Source of the DNA: Stygiobacter sp. | Lineage (GTDB): Bacteria; Pseudomonadota; Alphaproteobacteria; Rhodospirillales; Magnetospirillaceae | Assembly (NCBI GenBank): GCA_006218045.1 | Contig: VBWB01000007.1 | Location: 1 to 64,000, forward strand | Length of the DNA: 64,000 bases | Direction of reading: 5' to 3' | In this document: piece by piece, positions 51,314 to 60,991 of the stretch | Position numbering within the stretch: position 1 is the stretch's first letter | How the letters are laid out: each line of letters begins with the position of its first letter | Translations under genes and position numbers: made by a program | Notes under the pieces: generated by a model | Told to the model about the DNA's origin: nothing | The model's input: the letters and a program-made list of their open reading frames with translations, nothing else | Database searches by the model: none

Positions 51314-53116
51314 ATGACCAAGCTCGAGCACATCCGCAACTTTGCCATCATCGCCCATATCGACCACGGCAAGTCGACCCTGGCTGATCGCCTGATCCAG
51401 CAATGCGGCGCCGTCGAGGCGCGCGACATGAAGGAGCAGATGCTCGATTCCATGGATATCGAGCGCGAGCGCGGCATCACCATCAAGGCTCAGACCGTGC
51501 GCCTGGCCTATCAGGCCAAGGACGGCAAGACCTATCAGTTGAACCTGATGGACACCCCCGGCCATGTGGACTTCGCCTACGAGGTCAGCCGCTCGCTCGC
51601 CGCCTGCGAAGGCTCGATCCTGGTGGTCGATGCCAGCCAGGGGGTGGAAGCCCAGACCCTGGCCAACGTCTATCAGGCGCTGGATGCCGGCCACGAGATC
51701 GTGCCGGTCTTGAACAAGATCGACCTGCCGGCGGCGGAACCGGAGCGGGTCAAGCAGCAGATCGAGGACGTCATCGGCCTGGACGCGTCGGAAGCGGTGA
51801 TGATCTCGGCCAAGTCGGGCATCGGCATCGAGGACGTCCTTGAAGCCCTGGTCACTCGCCTGCCCTGCCCGGAAGGCGACGAAAAGGCCGATTTGCAGGC
51901 GCTGCTGGTGGATTCCTGGTACGATTCCTATTTGGGCGTCATCATCCTGGTCCGGGTGAAGAACGGCGTTTTGAAGCGCGGCATGAAGATTCGCATGATG
52001 GCCAACGGTTCGGCCTATGAGGTGGATTCGGTCGGTTATTTCACGCCCAAGATGATCAAGGCCGATGCCTTGCGTCCGGGCGAAATGGGCTTCATCACCG
52101 CCGGTATCAAGGCGGTGGCCGACACCAATGTGGGCGACACCATCACCGACGACAAGAAGCCCGCCGCCACCGCCCTCGCCGGTTTCAAGCCGTCGATCCC
52201 AGTGGTGTGGTGCGGCCTGTTCCCCATCGACGCCGCCGATTACGAGGATTTGCGCGATAGCCTCGCCAAGCTGCGCCTGAACGACGCCAGCTTCCAGTAC
52301 GAGCCGGAAACCTCGGCCGCCCTGGGCTTCGGCTTCCGCTGCGGCTTCCTGGGCCTGTTGCACCTGGAAATCATCCAGGAGCGGCTGGAGCGCGAGTTCA
52401 ACCTGGACCTGATCACCACGGCGCCGTCGGTGGTCTATCACATCCATATGACCAACGGCTCCATGCAGGAACTGCACAACCCCGCCGACATGCCCGATCA
52501 AGGGCTGATCGACCATGTGGACGAGCCGTGGATCAAGGCCACCATCATGGTGCCGGATGAATATCTGGGCTCGATCCTGCAATTGTGCACCGAACGGCGT
52601 GGCCAACAGCTTGACCTGACCTATGCCGGCAACCGCGCCATGGCCGTCTACAAGCTGCCCTTGAACGAAGTGGTGTTCGATTTCTACGACCGCTTGAAAT
52701 CCATTTCACGCGGCTATGCCAGCTTCGATTACGAGATGGATTGCTACACCGAAAGCGATCTGGTCAAGGTCTCCATCCTGGTCAACCAGGAACCGGTCGA
52801 TGCCCTGGCCTTCATCGTCCATCGCGCCAATGCCGAAAGCCGGGGACGCGGCATCTGTAGCCGGCTGAAAGAGCTGATCCCGCGCCAGATGTTCCAGATC
52901 GCCATCCAGGCGGCCATCGGCGGGCGCATCGTCGCGCGTGAATCCATCAGTGCCCTTCGCAAGGACGTGCTGGCCAAGTGCTATGGCGGCGACGTCAGCC
53001 GTAAGCGCAAGCTGTTGGATAAGCAGAAGGAAGGCAAGAAGCGCATGCGCCAGTTCGGCCGGGTGGAAATCCCGCAAAGCGCCTTTCTGGCTGCGCTCAA
53101 AATGGGCGACGACTAG
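51314..53116 (+). CDS. lepA: Elongation factor 4 (ribosomal back-translocase)
   Basis: A 600-residue translational GTPase. G motifs: [36 protein letters not shown]4-specific parts include [15 protein letters not shown], the [20 protein letters not shown] region (split normally) and the C-terminal domain ([20 protein letters not shown]). It acts on stalled ribosomes. The ATG at 51314 fits family N-termini ([20 protein letters not shown]). Confidence 0.97.
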   Translation: MTKLEHIRNFAIIAHIDHGKSTLADRLIQQCGAVEARDMKEQMLDSMDIERERGITIKAQTVRLAYQAKDGKTYQLNLMDTPGHVDFAYEVSRSLAACEGSILVVDASQGVEAQTLANVYQALDAGHEIVPVLNKIDLPAAEPERVKQQIEDVIGLDASEAVMISAKSGIGIEDVLEALVTRLPCPEGDEKADLQALLVDSWYDSYLGVIILVRVKNGVLKRGMKIRMMANGSAYEVDSVGYFTPKMIKADALRPGEMGFITAGIKAVADTNVGDTITDDKKPAATALAGFKPSIPVVWCGLFPIDAADYEDLRDSLAKLRLNDASFQYEPETSAALGFGFRCGFLGLLHLEIIQERLEREFNLDLITTAPSVVYHIHMTNGSMQELHNPADMPDQGLIDHVDEPWIKATIMVPDEYLGSILQLCTERRGQQLDLTYAGNRAMAVYKLPLNEVVFDFYDRLKSISRGYASFDYEMDCYTESDLVKVSILVNQEPVDALAFIVHRANAESRGRGICSRLKELIPRQMFQIAIQAAIGGRIVARESISALRKDVLAKCYGGDVSRKRKLLDKQKEGKKRMRQFGRVEIPQSAFLAALKMGDD

Positions 53117-53137
53117 ACACTCTGCCACAGAGCCCCC

Positions 53138-54421
53138 ATGGACAGTCCGGTTTATCCGATCCAGATTGGTACGATGGTTCTGGCGCAGGCCGGAATCTTG
53201 GCCTTGTGTCTGCGTTTCGACCTCAGCCGTCGTCTGACTCTGATACCGTTCGCCTCATTGGCAGCCCTTGATTATCTGTTTTTCATGGGCCTGTTTCCCT
53301 TCATCGCCCATTACCGCCCGCTCAAACAGTTTCAGTCCTCGTCCATGTCCGTGGACACCATGGTTCTCATCGTTATGGCGCAGGGGCTGTTCTTCGCCGG
53401 GTATTTCATCGCCTTGACGTGGCGGAATCGTCATCGTCCCCAGCACCAGGACTTCACCGTCGGTTTGCCCGAAAGGCTGGTCGGGTGGGCCGGATTGATG
53501 GCGGCTTTCCTGTTTCATTTCTTTCCGCTGCTGTCTTCCATTCCGTCGCTGCCGCAATTGAATCGCCCGCTTTGGCTGATGGGTATCGCCATTCTGACCT
53601 TTGCCCTGGTCAACCGCCAGATGGGCCGGTGGGAACGAGTTCTTTTCCTGCTGCTGCTCCCGCTGAAACTGTTCATGGAACTGATGAGCGGCTATTCCAG
53701 CCTTTTCATCCTAGGCTGCTTCACCATCATTTTCGTCTTATTCGTCAAACGCAGCTGGTACTTGCTGGCTGGCGGCGGGATGGTGGTCTTTTTGACCTTG
53801 GCCTCATATATCCCGGTCAAAAAGGCCTATAACTGGACCATGGGATACGAGGTGTTTTCAGCCGGCGGCGTCTCCAACGAGCTGTCCAGCGTATTTGATC
53901 CCATCAAGAATCTCGATCACGTCGCCCGTCGCTCAACCCAGGGGTTGTTGCTACAGCATGTGATCGCCATGACCCCCTCCCAGATTCCTTATTGGCAAGG
54001 CTCGACCCTGCTTGGCGTCGTCACCAATTCCATTCCACGGGCGGTGTGGAAGGAAAAGCCGGAAGAACGACTGGGCAATACGTTCGGCCAGGCCTATAAA
54101 ATTCTTACCCCTTACGACAATGTCACCTCATGGAACGTGCCTTGGCTGGTGGAGTTCTACATGAATTTCGGTAAAATCGGGGCGTTGGGCTGCATGATCG
54201 TGGTCGGAACCGCCATCGGTCTGCTGGTTCGCTGGATCGGTCGCCGCCCTCCGGCCCAGCAGGTGGGGCTGGCCGCCGCCGCCATCATCCCGCTGTTTCA
54301 CCCCGAATCCAATGTTTCCCTGATGTTGGGCAACCACCTTTGGATTGTGCTCATCATTGTTTCGGCATTCTGGCTCAGCCATCGGGTGGTGGCCTTGGCG
54401 CGCGGGCGCATCAGCCCATGA
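53138..54421 (+). CDS. Wzy-like polysaccharide polymerase / membrane protein
   Basis: A 427-residue protein with about ten to twelve membrane helices (for example AGLMAAFLFHFFPLLSSIP, LGCFTIIFVLFVKRSWYLLA, VGLAAAAIIPLFHPESNVSL). A large loop (KKAYNWTMGYEVFSAGGVSN to KEKPEERLGNTFGQAYKIL) resembles the periplasmic loops of O-antigen and exopolysaccharide polymerases (Wzy). PRAVWKEKPEERLGNTFGQ is found in this group. It begins 21 bases after lepA, which may be coincidental. Codon use and lower GC differ slightly from lepA. Substrate unknown. Confidence 0.75.
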   Translation: MDSPVYPIQIGTMVLAQAGILALCLRFDLSRRLTLIPFASLAALDYLFFMGLFPFIAHYRPLKQFQSSSMSVDTMVLIVMAQGLFFAGYFIALTWRNRHRPQHQDFTVGLPERLVGWAGLMAAFLFHFFPLLSSIPSLPQLNRPLWLMGIAILTFALVNRQMGRWERVLFLLLLPLKLFMELMSGYSSLFILGCFTIIFVLFVKRSWYLLAGGGMVVFLTLASYIPVKKAYNWTMGYEVFSAGGVSNELSSVFDPIKNLDHVARRSTQGLLLQHVIAMTPSQIPYWQGSTLLGVVTNSIPRAVWKEKPEERLGNTFGQAYKILTPYDNVTSWNVPWLVEFYMNFGKIGALGCMIVVGTAIGLLVRWIGRRPPAQQVGLAAAAIIPLFHPESNVSLMLGNHLWIVLIIVSAFWLSHRVVALARGRISP

Positions 54422-55689
54422 CGTCATGGCGGGAGCTGGTCCGGTTGGAATCCGGCGTTGGTCCTTCGCATGCCATGGCTTTTGCCGCCTTGGTCGTTCC
54501 CATCTTGGCCGTTCATGTGCCTCTGGGGACCGTGCCGGCCTTCATCATCACGGCCGTGCTGGTGTTTGCCTTGTCCTGGCGGCGCCAGGGGTGCTTGCCG
54601 TCATGGGGGCTGTCAGCCGGTCAGACGCTGTGTCTGCTGCTCGTTCTGGCCTGGGCTCTGGCTTCGGCCCTGTTGTGGAACGAAAATCCCCGGCAGGCCG
54701 TGGGAACTTGGGGCGGTTTGACCGCGTTGGCGCTCACCGCCTCGTTGCTGCTGGGAAGTGCCCGTCAGGCGGACGAGGGGGGGCGTGATCTGATCCGTTT
54801 GGGGCTGGCGCTTGGGGTTACCATTGCCATGCTCGTGACCTTCCTGGCCACCTTCACGCCGATGCTCGATCCGGCCTATGCCCCCGCACACGATATGTTT
54901 CGCCGTTTTCTCAGTCGAGGGGTGAACATCAACGTCTTATTGCTGGGGCCGGCCCTGATCGCCTTGATCCGTTTGCGCCGCTGGCGTTGGGCCGGGGGAT
55001 TGTTCCTGTTGGGCGTGGTTGCGGTGCTGGGATCCCATCCTTTGTCGGCCAAGGTCGGCCTTGCGGTCATCACCTTGTTGTTTCTATCGGGCCTGGTCTG
55101 GCCCCGGGTCACCTCGCTGCTGACCCTTGGCGGGATCGCCGTCGTCATGCTGTCGTTTCCACTGCTGACGGCGCTGCCGGACCCGCAGGCAACGTCGGAT
55201 ATGTGGCCGGGATTGCCCAATTCAGCTCACCATCGGCTGACCATCTGGAAATTCACCGCCGACATGACGCGGGAACATCCCTTGCGCGGTTGGGGATTGG
55301 ATGCGTCGCGCACGATCCCCGGGGCGGAGGAGCACGTTCCGGTCTGGCGTCCGGCGATACCCCCATTGGCGTCGGGCGAAGCACGCTATCTGGTCGAGGA
55401 GCAACGTCTGCCATTGCATCCGCACAGCGGCCCCGGTCAGGTGTGGCTGGAGTTGGGATTGACCGGGGTGATCCTGCTGTCCATGGTGCTGCTGGTGACG
55501 ATCAGGTCTTTGCCGGCTTTGGGGCGGCGCGGTGACGGCGCCATGGCCGTGGCCGTGCTGGGCGGTGCGGTGGCTATCGCCAGCGTCAGTTTCGGCCTGT
55601 GGCAAAGCTGGTGGCAGGCGTCGCTATGGCTGGTGGCGATCTTCACCGCCGCGGTCACTGCCCCGAACGCGGCCAAGACACCGGATTGA
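54418..55689 (+). CDS. O-antigen ligase family protein
   Basis: A 423-residue protein with about eleven membrane helices. The Wzy_C/WaaL-type loop is at about 280-345: HHRLTIWKFTADMTREHPLR, GWGLDASRTIPGAEE and LPLHPHSGPGQVWLELGLTG, where HPHSGPxQxWLELG is the conserved ligase motif with its catalytic His. It transfers or polymerises glycan repeat units at the periplasmic face. ATG 54418 overlaps the previous stop (ATGA), so the two genes form one unit. A hairpin terminator follows. Confidence 0.87.
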   Translation: MTSWRELVRLESGVGPSHAMAFAALVVPILAVHVPLGTVPAFIITAVLVFALSWRRQGCLPSWGLSAGQTLCLLLVLAWALASALLWNENPRQAVGTWGGLTALALTASLLLGSARQADEGGRDLIRLGLALGVTIAMLVTFLATFTPMLDPAYAPAHDMFRRFLSRGVNINVLLLGPALIALIRLRRWRWAGGLFLLGVVAVLGSHPLSAKVGLAVITLLFLSGLVWPRVTSLLTLGGIAVVMLSFPLLTALPDPQATSDMWPGLPNSAHHRLTIWKFTADMTREHPLRGWGLDASRTIPGAEEHVPVWRPAIPPLASGEARYLVEEQRLPLHPHSGPGQVWLELGLTGVILLSMVLLVTIRSLPALGRRGDGAMAVAVLGGAVAIASVSFGLWQSWWQASLWLVAIFTAAVTAPNAAKTPD

Positions 55690-55696
55690 AACAGCA

Positions 55697-55727
55697 ATAA
55701 ACCCCGCCGCGAAGCGACGGGGTTTAT
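55697..55727. terminator. Bidirectional terminator between O-antigen ligase and rpmB
   Basis: ATAAACCCCGCCGC-GAA-GCGACGGGGTTTAT: a 13-bp stem with one mismatch whose AAA/TTT flanks work on both strands, ending the ligase gene and, on the minus strand, rpmB. Confidence 0.85.
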
Positions 55728-55774
55728 CATGATCACGTCGGGGCCGGGTTTTCACCCATCCCTTGTGGCGTCGC

Positions 55775-56077
55775 TTAGACGGCGGCGGCCTGCTTGGTGG
55801 CCAAAGCCTTGGCAACGCGCTTCTTCAAGCGGCGAGCTTCGTCGGGCAGACGGGAATCGTTGGTGCCCAGCAGGAAAGCATCCAGACCGCCATTGTGTTC
55901 AATGGTCTTCAGGCCACGAGTCGAGACCTTCAGGCGAACCATCTGGCCCAGCGCGTCGGACAGGACCGAGGTTTCCTGCAGGTTGGGCAGGAAGCGGCGA
56001 CGGCTCTTGTTGTTCGCGTGGCTGACGTTGTTACCGGTCAGAACGCCCTTGCCGGTGATGGAGCAACGACGGGCCAT
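55775..56077 (-). CDS. rpmB: 50S ribosomal protein L28
   Basis: A 100-residue basic protein: [34 protein letters not shown] and [20 protein letters not shown] are L28 signatures. The alphaproteobacterial C-terminal extension ([16 protein letters not shown]) is present. ATG 56077 fits the family and has AGAGAGGA before it. Single-gene unit with its own terminator. Confidence 0.97.
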   Translation of the reverse strand: MARRCSITGKGVLTGNNVSHANNKSRRRFLPNLQETSVLSDALGQMVRLKVSTRGLKTIEHNGGLDAFLLGTNDSRLPDEARRLKKRVAKALATKQAAAV

Positions 56078-56211
56078 GGTGACATCCTCTCTTTGTTCGC
56101 TTGGGGCGCGCGACATGGGCGCCACAGGTAATCCGGGTCCAGGCAAAGCCGGGAAGCCGCGTTTTTAAGGGGCCGAAGCCCTTTCGTCAAGCGGATTCAG
56201 ACTCGGTTTGT

Positions 56212-56784
56212 TCAGCCGAACAGCTTGTCGATGTCATCTTGATTGAACATTTTGTCGACGTCGGTCTGGGTGACCCCCTGGCCGGGCAATTGCGGCCCAT
56301 GCAGCAGCTTCTTGTCGGGGTCTTTCTCTTCCTTCAGTTCGACCACCACCTTGGTTAGTTCATCCCGGCCCCAGGTGATGATGATGGAATTGATGCGCTC
56401 TTCCACGAATTTCATGGAATTGACCACCTTGGTCACTCGCTGGCCGGTGATGTCCTGGAACGAGCAGGCCTCGAACACCATGTTCACCTTGTCGGTGACG
56501 GCATCGAAGATGGCGTTGAGCTTTGGGTCCTTGGTCAGGGCACGGGCGTCGTTCATCAGGGTATCGACCCCCTCGACGCTCTCCATGATGGTGTTGGTGG
56601 CGCCTTCGGTGGCGTGAATGATCTCATCCAGCTGTTCCGACATGGAGCCGAAATGATCCGGAGCCCCCGGCGGGTTCAGCGCCGCCAATTCCTTACGGAT
56701 GCGCTGCAAGTGGCCGAACAGGCCGACCAGCTCCCGCTTCAGAATCAGTAGGTCTTGGGCAGAAACGGGGGGAGACGAGGGCAT
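56212..56784 (-). CDS. cheZ: Chemotaxis protein phosphatase CheZ
   Basis: A 190-residue helical protein. EACSFQDITGQRVTKVVNSM carries the CheZ catalytic Asp and Gln (D-x-x-x-Q) that speed CheY-P dephosphorylation. The long helices before it (VSAQDLLILKRELVGLFGHL, EQLDEIIHATEGATNTIMES) form the dimer hairpin. The C-terminus has two copies in a row of a CheY-binding-like peptide, QTDVDKMF and QDDIDKLF, where E. coli CheZ has one. ATG 56784 has AGGA upstream. It stands alone; the che operon is elsewhere, while a chemoreceptor lies at the left end of the window. Confidence 0.88.
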   Translation of the reverse strand: MPSSPPVSAQDLLILKRELVGLFGHLQRIRKELAALNPPGAPDHFGSMSEQLDEIIHATEGATNTIMESVEGVDTLMNDARALTKDPKLNAIFDAVTDKVNMVFEACSFQDITGQRVTKVVNSMKFVEERINSIIITWGRDELTKVVVELKEEKDPDKKLLHGPQLPGQGVTQTDVDKMFNQDDIDKLFG

Positions 56785-56874
56785 TGTCGGTCCTGAATTC
56801 CGGCTAGGTGCGAACGCAGCATATCTTGACTGGTACGACAACGCAAAGCGACTGACGCTTCCGTATAAAATCAG

Positions 56875-57858
56875 CTAGTTCCTCTGGCGGAAGGCCTTGA
56901 CCAGTCGCCGCGCCGCCGCGCCGGGGGCCATGCTTCCGGCGGTGACGTCGCGCTCCAGTGCCGGTAATTGGGTGGCGACGGAATCATCGTCCTTCAACGC
57001 CTGGAGCAGGGTTTCGTTGATTTCATTCCACATCCAGGCATGGGCCTGTTCCGCCCGCCGCTGGTCGAAGCGGCCGATGGCGGTCATGGTCTGCCGATAG
57101 CTGCCGATGGCCGCCCACACCTCGGCGATGCCGCCGCGTTCCAGCGCCGAGCAGGTCAGCACCGGCACCGTCCAGGCGGCACTGGCCGGGGTCAGCAGGT
57201 GCAGGGCGTTGGTGTAGTCGCGCGCCGCCCGCCGGGCCGCTCCCGCCAGATCGCCATCGGCCTTGTTGACGATGATGGCGTCGGCCAGTTCGACGATACC
57301 TTTCTTGATGCCCTGCAACTCGTCGCCGCCGCCCGGCACCAGCAGCAGCAGGAACATATCGACCATGTCGGCCACCGCCGTCTCGCTTTGGCCGACGCCG
57401 ACGGTTTCCACGACCACCACGTCGAAACCGGCGGCCTCGCACACCAACATGGCTTCACGGGTGCGCCGCGCCACGCCGCCCAGGGTGCAGCCCGACGGGC
57501 TGGGGCGGATGAAGGCGCGGATATCGCGCGACAGATCCTCCATGCGGGTCTTGTCGCCCAGGATCGAGCCGCCCGAACGCGGGCTGGACGGATCGACCGC
57601 CAGCACCGCCAGTTTGTGCCCCTGGTCGACCACATGCAGGCCGAAGGCCTCGATAAAGGTGGATTTGCCGGCCCCGGGCACGCCGGTGATGCCGATACGG
57701 ACCGAGCGTCCGGCGTGGGGCAGGATTTCGTGCAGTAATCGTTCCGCTGCCTCGCGGTGATCGGCGCGGGTCGATTCGATCAAGGTGATGGCACGAGCGA
57801 CCGAGCGGCGGTCTCCGGCCAACACGCCTTGGGCCAGGGCGATGGGATCGACGGACAA
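56875..57858 (-). CDS. meaB: MeaB/ArgK-family GTPase, B12-mutase chaperone
   Basis: A 327-residue G3E GTPase: Walker A GITGVPGAGKSTFIEAFG, VLAVDPSSPRSGGSILGDK, FDVVVVETVGVGQSETAVAD and IIVNKADGD as the base-recognition motif. MeaB proteins protect and gate adenosylcobalamin loading of methylmalonyl- and ethylmalonyl-CoA mutases; ecm at 23 kb is a likely client. The TTG at 57858 is chosen because AGGA lies 8 bases before it and it sits 10 bases after the preceding stop; an ATG at 57900 would overlap that gene. Confidence 0.93.
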   Translation of the reverse strand: MSVDPIALAQGVLAGDRRSVARAITLIESTRADHREAAERLLHEILPHAGRSVRIGITGVPGAGKSTFIEAFGLHVVDQGHKLAVLAVDPSSPRSGGSILGDKTRMEDLSRDIRAFIRPSPSGCTLGGVARRTREAMLVCEAAGFDVVVVETVGVGQSETAVADMVDMFLLLLVPGGGDELQGIKKGIVELADAIIVNKADGDLAGAARRAARDYTNALHLLTPASAAWTVPVLTCSALERGGIAEVWAAIGSYRQTMTAIGRFDQRRAEQAHAWMWNEINETLLQALKDDDSVATQLPALERDVTAGSMAPGAAARRLVKAFRQRN

Positions 57859-57868
57859 GCGGGCTTTC

Positions 57869-58204
57869 CTATTTCTTCTTGTTGCTGCCGGGGTCAGCAT
57901 CTTCGCGCATCAGCGCGGTGATGGCCATGGCGACCAGTTTGGCCCGGCTTTCGTCATCCAGCTGATCGAGGATCTGACGCTTGGCCCGCTGCACCTTGAG
58001 CGCGTTCTGGATCAGCGCCTGACGTTCCGGGGTAACGAACTGGCCGACCTGGGCGTGCATGCGGGCGATATCGTCGTCGCGGCTGGATGCCGCCGGTGCC
58101 GGCTTGGCCACCCTGGCCGCCGCCCTGGGCGCCATCTGCTGGGCGCGCCGGTCGATGGCCGCCTGGGCGTCTTTGTCGAACTTGTTCTTGAAGAATCCAA
58201 ACAT
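57869..58204 (-). CDS. Small hypothetical helical protein upstream of meaB
   Basis: A 111-residue charged protein, no signal or membrane helix: MFGFFKNKFDKDAQAAID at the start, then helices RMHAQVGQFVTPERQALIQN and KRQILDQLDDESRAKLVAMA, and a Lys tail. The family is not recognised, though similar short proteins precede meaB in relatives of this group by my recollection. It is 10 bases before meaB, so co-translated. Confidence 0.7.
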   Translation of the reverse strand: MFGFFKNKFDKDAQAAIDRRAQQMAPRAAARVAKPAPAASSRDDDIARMHAQVGQFVTPERQALIQNALKVQRAKRQILDQLDDESRAKLVAMAITALMREDADPGSNKKK

Positions 58205-58252
58205 GTTTTCCTCGCCGCGCAGATCGTGAGTTTACTCAAGCGGAAGACAAAG

Positions 58253-58284
58253 AAAAAGCCCCGTTCCCGCGAGCGGGGGATTTT
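58253..58284 (-). terminator. Orphan terminator at the edge of the decayed strip
   Basis: TCCCGC-GA-GCGGGGGA with AAAAA and TTTT flanks; on the minus strand the hairpin ends in GGGGCTTTTTCTTTG. No intact gene leads into it from the right, so it may be the end of a lost minus-strand gene. Confidence 0.5.
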
Positions 58285-58771
58285 CCGACCCGACGCGGAA
58301 CAGGCCCTCCTCGACCTCGGACCGCGTCATGATCAGCGGCGGGTCCATCTGCGGCCCCTCGATGTCGGTCGAGAGAGGGCCGGCAGGTGACCTCGATGAC
58401 ATCCTGGCTGATGGCGGCGGCGTCCAGGGGCCGCTTCGATGCGGACCAGCTTCAGCGCCTCGCGGTGATCCTTGGGGCGAAGCGAGCAGGTCTTCTCGGC
58501 TTTGGGGGAGGCGCCCTTGATGTCAACGGGCTACGGACGGGGATGGCCGGGCATCTTCTCCATTTTCCCACCGTAACCGTCCAGTGGAGCGACGAGAAGA
58601 ATTTGATGAGATTTCCCAACATCCTGCCGGAAGATCAGGGACTTGGGAGTAATTGGCGGGGCGGAGGAGGCCCCTGCCCAACCTTCTCTCGCTTTAAATC
58701 AATGCATTACAGTATGGCAAAGAACGCCGTCGGGATGCGCGCGCAGCCAAATCAGTGCACTGTCACCGTAA
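58285..58771. other. Decayed strip without an intact gene
   Basis: No frame here has both a start and a family match. The minus strand has coding-like composition, with fragments such as MDPPLIMTRSEVEEGLFRVG and SPKAEKTCSLRPKDHREALK, but in different frames and broken by stops. The plus-strand frame 58387-58794 has no match. The last 130 bases are more AT-rich and run into a truncated transposase. GTAATTGGCGG at 58649-58659 is identical to the sequence at the tRNA-Ser 3' edge (62060-62070). Confidence 0.5.
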
Positions 58772-59278
58772 TTCCAGGATTTCGCCGCCGATAGCCCCGA
58801 CCAGAAATGGGGCGCCGACATTTCCTATATCTGGACAGCGGAAGGCTGGCTGTATCTGGCGGTCGTCGTCGACCTGTTCTCCCGGCGCCTCGTCGGTTGG
58901 GCGACCAGCGACCGCATGAAGAAGGACCTGGCCTTGACCGCCCTGAAACGGGCCTTGGCCACGCGTCAACCGCCGCCGGGGCTGATCCATCATTCCGATC
59001 GTGGCAGCCAATATTGCTCTGGCGACGACAGCAAGCTCTTGATCGACCACAAAATCGTCGCCTCCATGAGCGGAAAAGGGAACTGTTACGACAACGCCAT
59101 GGTCGAAACCTTGTTCAAGACTATCAAGTCCGAGCTGATCTGGCGCACAATCTGGCAATCACGCCGACAGGCCGACAACGCCATTGGCCGTTATATCGAC
59201 GGCTTCTATAATCCCGTCAGGCGATATTCCGCCCTGGGATATAAAAGCCCGTGCCGCTTCGAGGCCGAAGCCGCATAA
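58772..59278 (+). pseudogene. IS3-family transposase OrfB fragment (DDE domain)
   Basis: The frame from about 58772 to TAA 59276-59278 codes the integrase core of an IS3-type OrfB: PDQKWGADISYIWTAEGWLY, VVDLFSRRLVGWATSDRM, GLIHHSDRGSQYCS, GKGNCYDNAMVETLFKTIKS and YNPVRRYSALGYKSP. The three acidic residues (ADISYI, HSDRGS, MVETLF) are intact. Everything before the core (OrfA and the HTH_21 part of OrfB) is missing; a TAA stands in frame at 58769. There is no second terminal repeat visible, so it is a dead remnant. Confidence 0.9.
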
Positions 59279-59415
59279 ACGGAGAAACGCTCTCCACTCT
59301 TTCCGGGCAAGTCCAATCAATATCGGTAGAGAAAAGCGGAGAACCGCCGTCCCGATCGCCCCTTCCAGAATAAGCCCTTGGCGTTGATTCGGCATGACAT
59401 GGCTCGAAGCGCCGG

Positions 59416-60084
59416 TCACCGACGATCGGCGAGTTGCGCTAACAACAGTTCCGCACCGTTGCGGATGCCCGCCTTGGAGGCGTCAAGTGTTCCGAAGCTG
59501 GCCGCGATGTTCTCGGCCCACGGATATTGCTTGGTCACGTAGGCGCGCAATGGCCGGTTCGAGGTACTGTCATAAAGTTCCACGGCATAACTGACCGTAC
59601 CGCTGAAGGGCCCCGGCTTGTCGCGCACCGTCTGCACGACGTTGATCACCAGAGTGACCGGGGTGACCTTGGTCAGCGTGGAGACCACGGGAGTGCTCGC
59701 TTCCGCCCCCGTCAGCGTCAGATGGACCCGCAAGGCCCTGGGACTCGGCGTCCCCGTCAAAGTGTATTTGGTTTTCAGCGCTTCGGCGAACTGCTCTCCC
59801 ATATAGGCGGCAAGCTCCACCCGGTCTTCTTGCGGCAACTCTCCGAACTGGTGATCGGGGCTGCCATAGACCACGACCGGATCAAGCACGATTTCGGTGT
59901 ATCGGTTCCAGTCTGCATCATTGGCCGCGTAGTGAAACGGGATATGCTCGTCGTCATCGTTGGAATTCGGACCGAGCTGGGGTGCCAAGTCGAGTCCTCG
60001 ATAGGCAACCGGCTGGGAGTTGGCGCAGCCGGCCAGGATCATTACCAATAGCCAAATGGCCGGAGAATGCTTTAACGTCGACAT
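59416..60084 (-). CDS. DUF3313-family lipoprotein
   Basis: A 222-residue lipoprotein with lipobox ILAGC after a hydrophobic signal (AIWLLVMILAGCA). The DUF3313 domain follows: NRYTEIVLDPVVVYGSPDHQ, YMGEQFAEALKTKYTLTGTP, ALRVHLTLTGAEASTPVVST and FSGTVSYAVELYDSTSNRPL. The role of the family is unknown; members are outer-membrane or periplasmic. It lies 61 bases after mipA on the same strand. GC content is lower than in the left part of the window. Confidence 0.85.
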   Translation of the reverse strand: MSTLKHSPAIWLLVMILAGCANSQPVAYRGLDLAPQLGPNSNDDDEHIPFHYAANDADWNRYTEIVLDPVVVYGSPDHQFGELPQEDRVELAAYMGEQFAEALKTKYTLTGTPSPRALRVHLTLTGAEASTPVVSTLTKVTPVTLVINVVQTVRDKPGPFSGTVSYAVELYDSTSNRPLRAYVTKQYPWAENIAASFGTLDASKAGIRNGAELLLAQLADRR

Positions 60085-60145
60085 GACATGAATTCCTTTC
60101 ACTGTGAGGCGGCCTGTGCTTCTCTCTTGAAGGAAGTCTGGTCCG

Positions 60146-60991
60146 TCAGAAGCGGTAGACCACCCCCAAGGCGGTTGTGAACTGGTTCTCATTCCCCTGA
60201 TTCTTGACGATGGGGCTGTCGGCAGCATCGCCCAGCAAACGTCCGGCTTCGACACGGGCGAACAGGTTGACCGAGGACGTGATGTCATAACCGGCATTCA
60301 CGCCGATCTTCACATCCTTCATTCCAGCCTGCGCGTCATGGACGGAATAATGTTTGACGGATTTTCCCGCCTGTTCCGGAGTAATGCCGAAAAGCCCTTG
60401 CATGTAATTGTCATCGGCCCATGTGGTCGAGAGTTCCGCCCTGACCTTGAACGCTTGGCCTTGGTAGATCTTGTAGCCGCCCTTCATGGTAATGGTCGTT
60501 CCGTCGCGATCCCCCCCGATGTCCCGCGCCAGATTTAAGCCGGCGCTGACCGCCTTGTATTGGTATTCCACGCCCAGCTTGCCGATGGCGTTTCCCGACA
60601 GGTCGCCCAGGCCGCGCAGCGCGTCGTCATAATCCTTGTCGGCGCTTTCCTTGCGCCCAAGCCAATAGCCGACGCCGCCACTGACCGAGAACCCCTCATC
60701 GGCAAGAGGCCGAATGGTGACCTTTGCCCCTTCCGTCACGCTCAAGGAAACGGCGTTGCGCCACGAAACCTCCGCCACGGGAAGCGGGTTGACCTCGTAA
60801 TGCTTTGAGCCTTCATAGGTCGGCATGACCACCATGCCCGCGCCGATCTTGTATGCCCAATCCGAGGGCGGCTTACCGCTTGCCGGTGTGACCTCCTCGG
60901 CCAGGGCAGTGGAGACCAAGGCCAAGCTGAGCACGGCCGAAAATGAAAGAACTGCGGGGGGCGATCGAAGAATCTTCATGGCTTTGTCCAT
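60146..60991 (-). CDS. MipA/OmpV-family outer-membrane protein
   Basis: A 281-residue protein with a signal peptide (VLSFSAVLSLALVSTALA) and a MipA/OmpV beta-barrel: GAGMVVMPTYEGSKHYEVNP, VSGGVGYWLGRKESADKDYD, LGVEYQYKAVSAGLNLARDI and a C-terminal aromatic residue (GVVYRF). Some members scaffold cell-wall enzymes; others are pores linked to drug response. The divergent TetR gene and palindrome between them suggest local repression. An ATG four codons later (60979) is also possible. Confidence 0.88.
   Translation of the reverse strand: MDKAMKILRSPPAVLSFSAVLSLALVSTALAEEVTPASGKPPSDWAYKIGAGMVVMPTYEGSKHYEVNPLPVAEVSWRNAVSLSVTEGAKVTIRPLADEGFSVSGGVGYWLGRKESADKDYDDALRGLGDLSGNAIGKLGVEYQYKAVSAGLNLARDIGGDRDGTTITMKGGYKIYQGQAFKVRAELSTTWADDNYMQGLFGITPEQAGKSVKHYSVHDAQAGMKDVKIGVNAGYDITSSVNLFARVEAGRLLGDAADSPIVKNQGNENQFTTALGVVYRF

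Noticed and set aside
58290-58530. Minus-strand peptide MDPPLIMTRSEVEEGL as a PLP-dependent aminotransferase end
   Set aside because: The resemblance is limited to a short stretch, frames are broken and no catalytic lysine region is present; left unassigned.
58807-59211. 134-codon frame over the transposase remnant
   Set aside because: It is a frame shadow of the IS3 OrfB core; the DDE residues lie in the frame ending at 59278.
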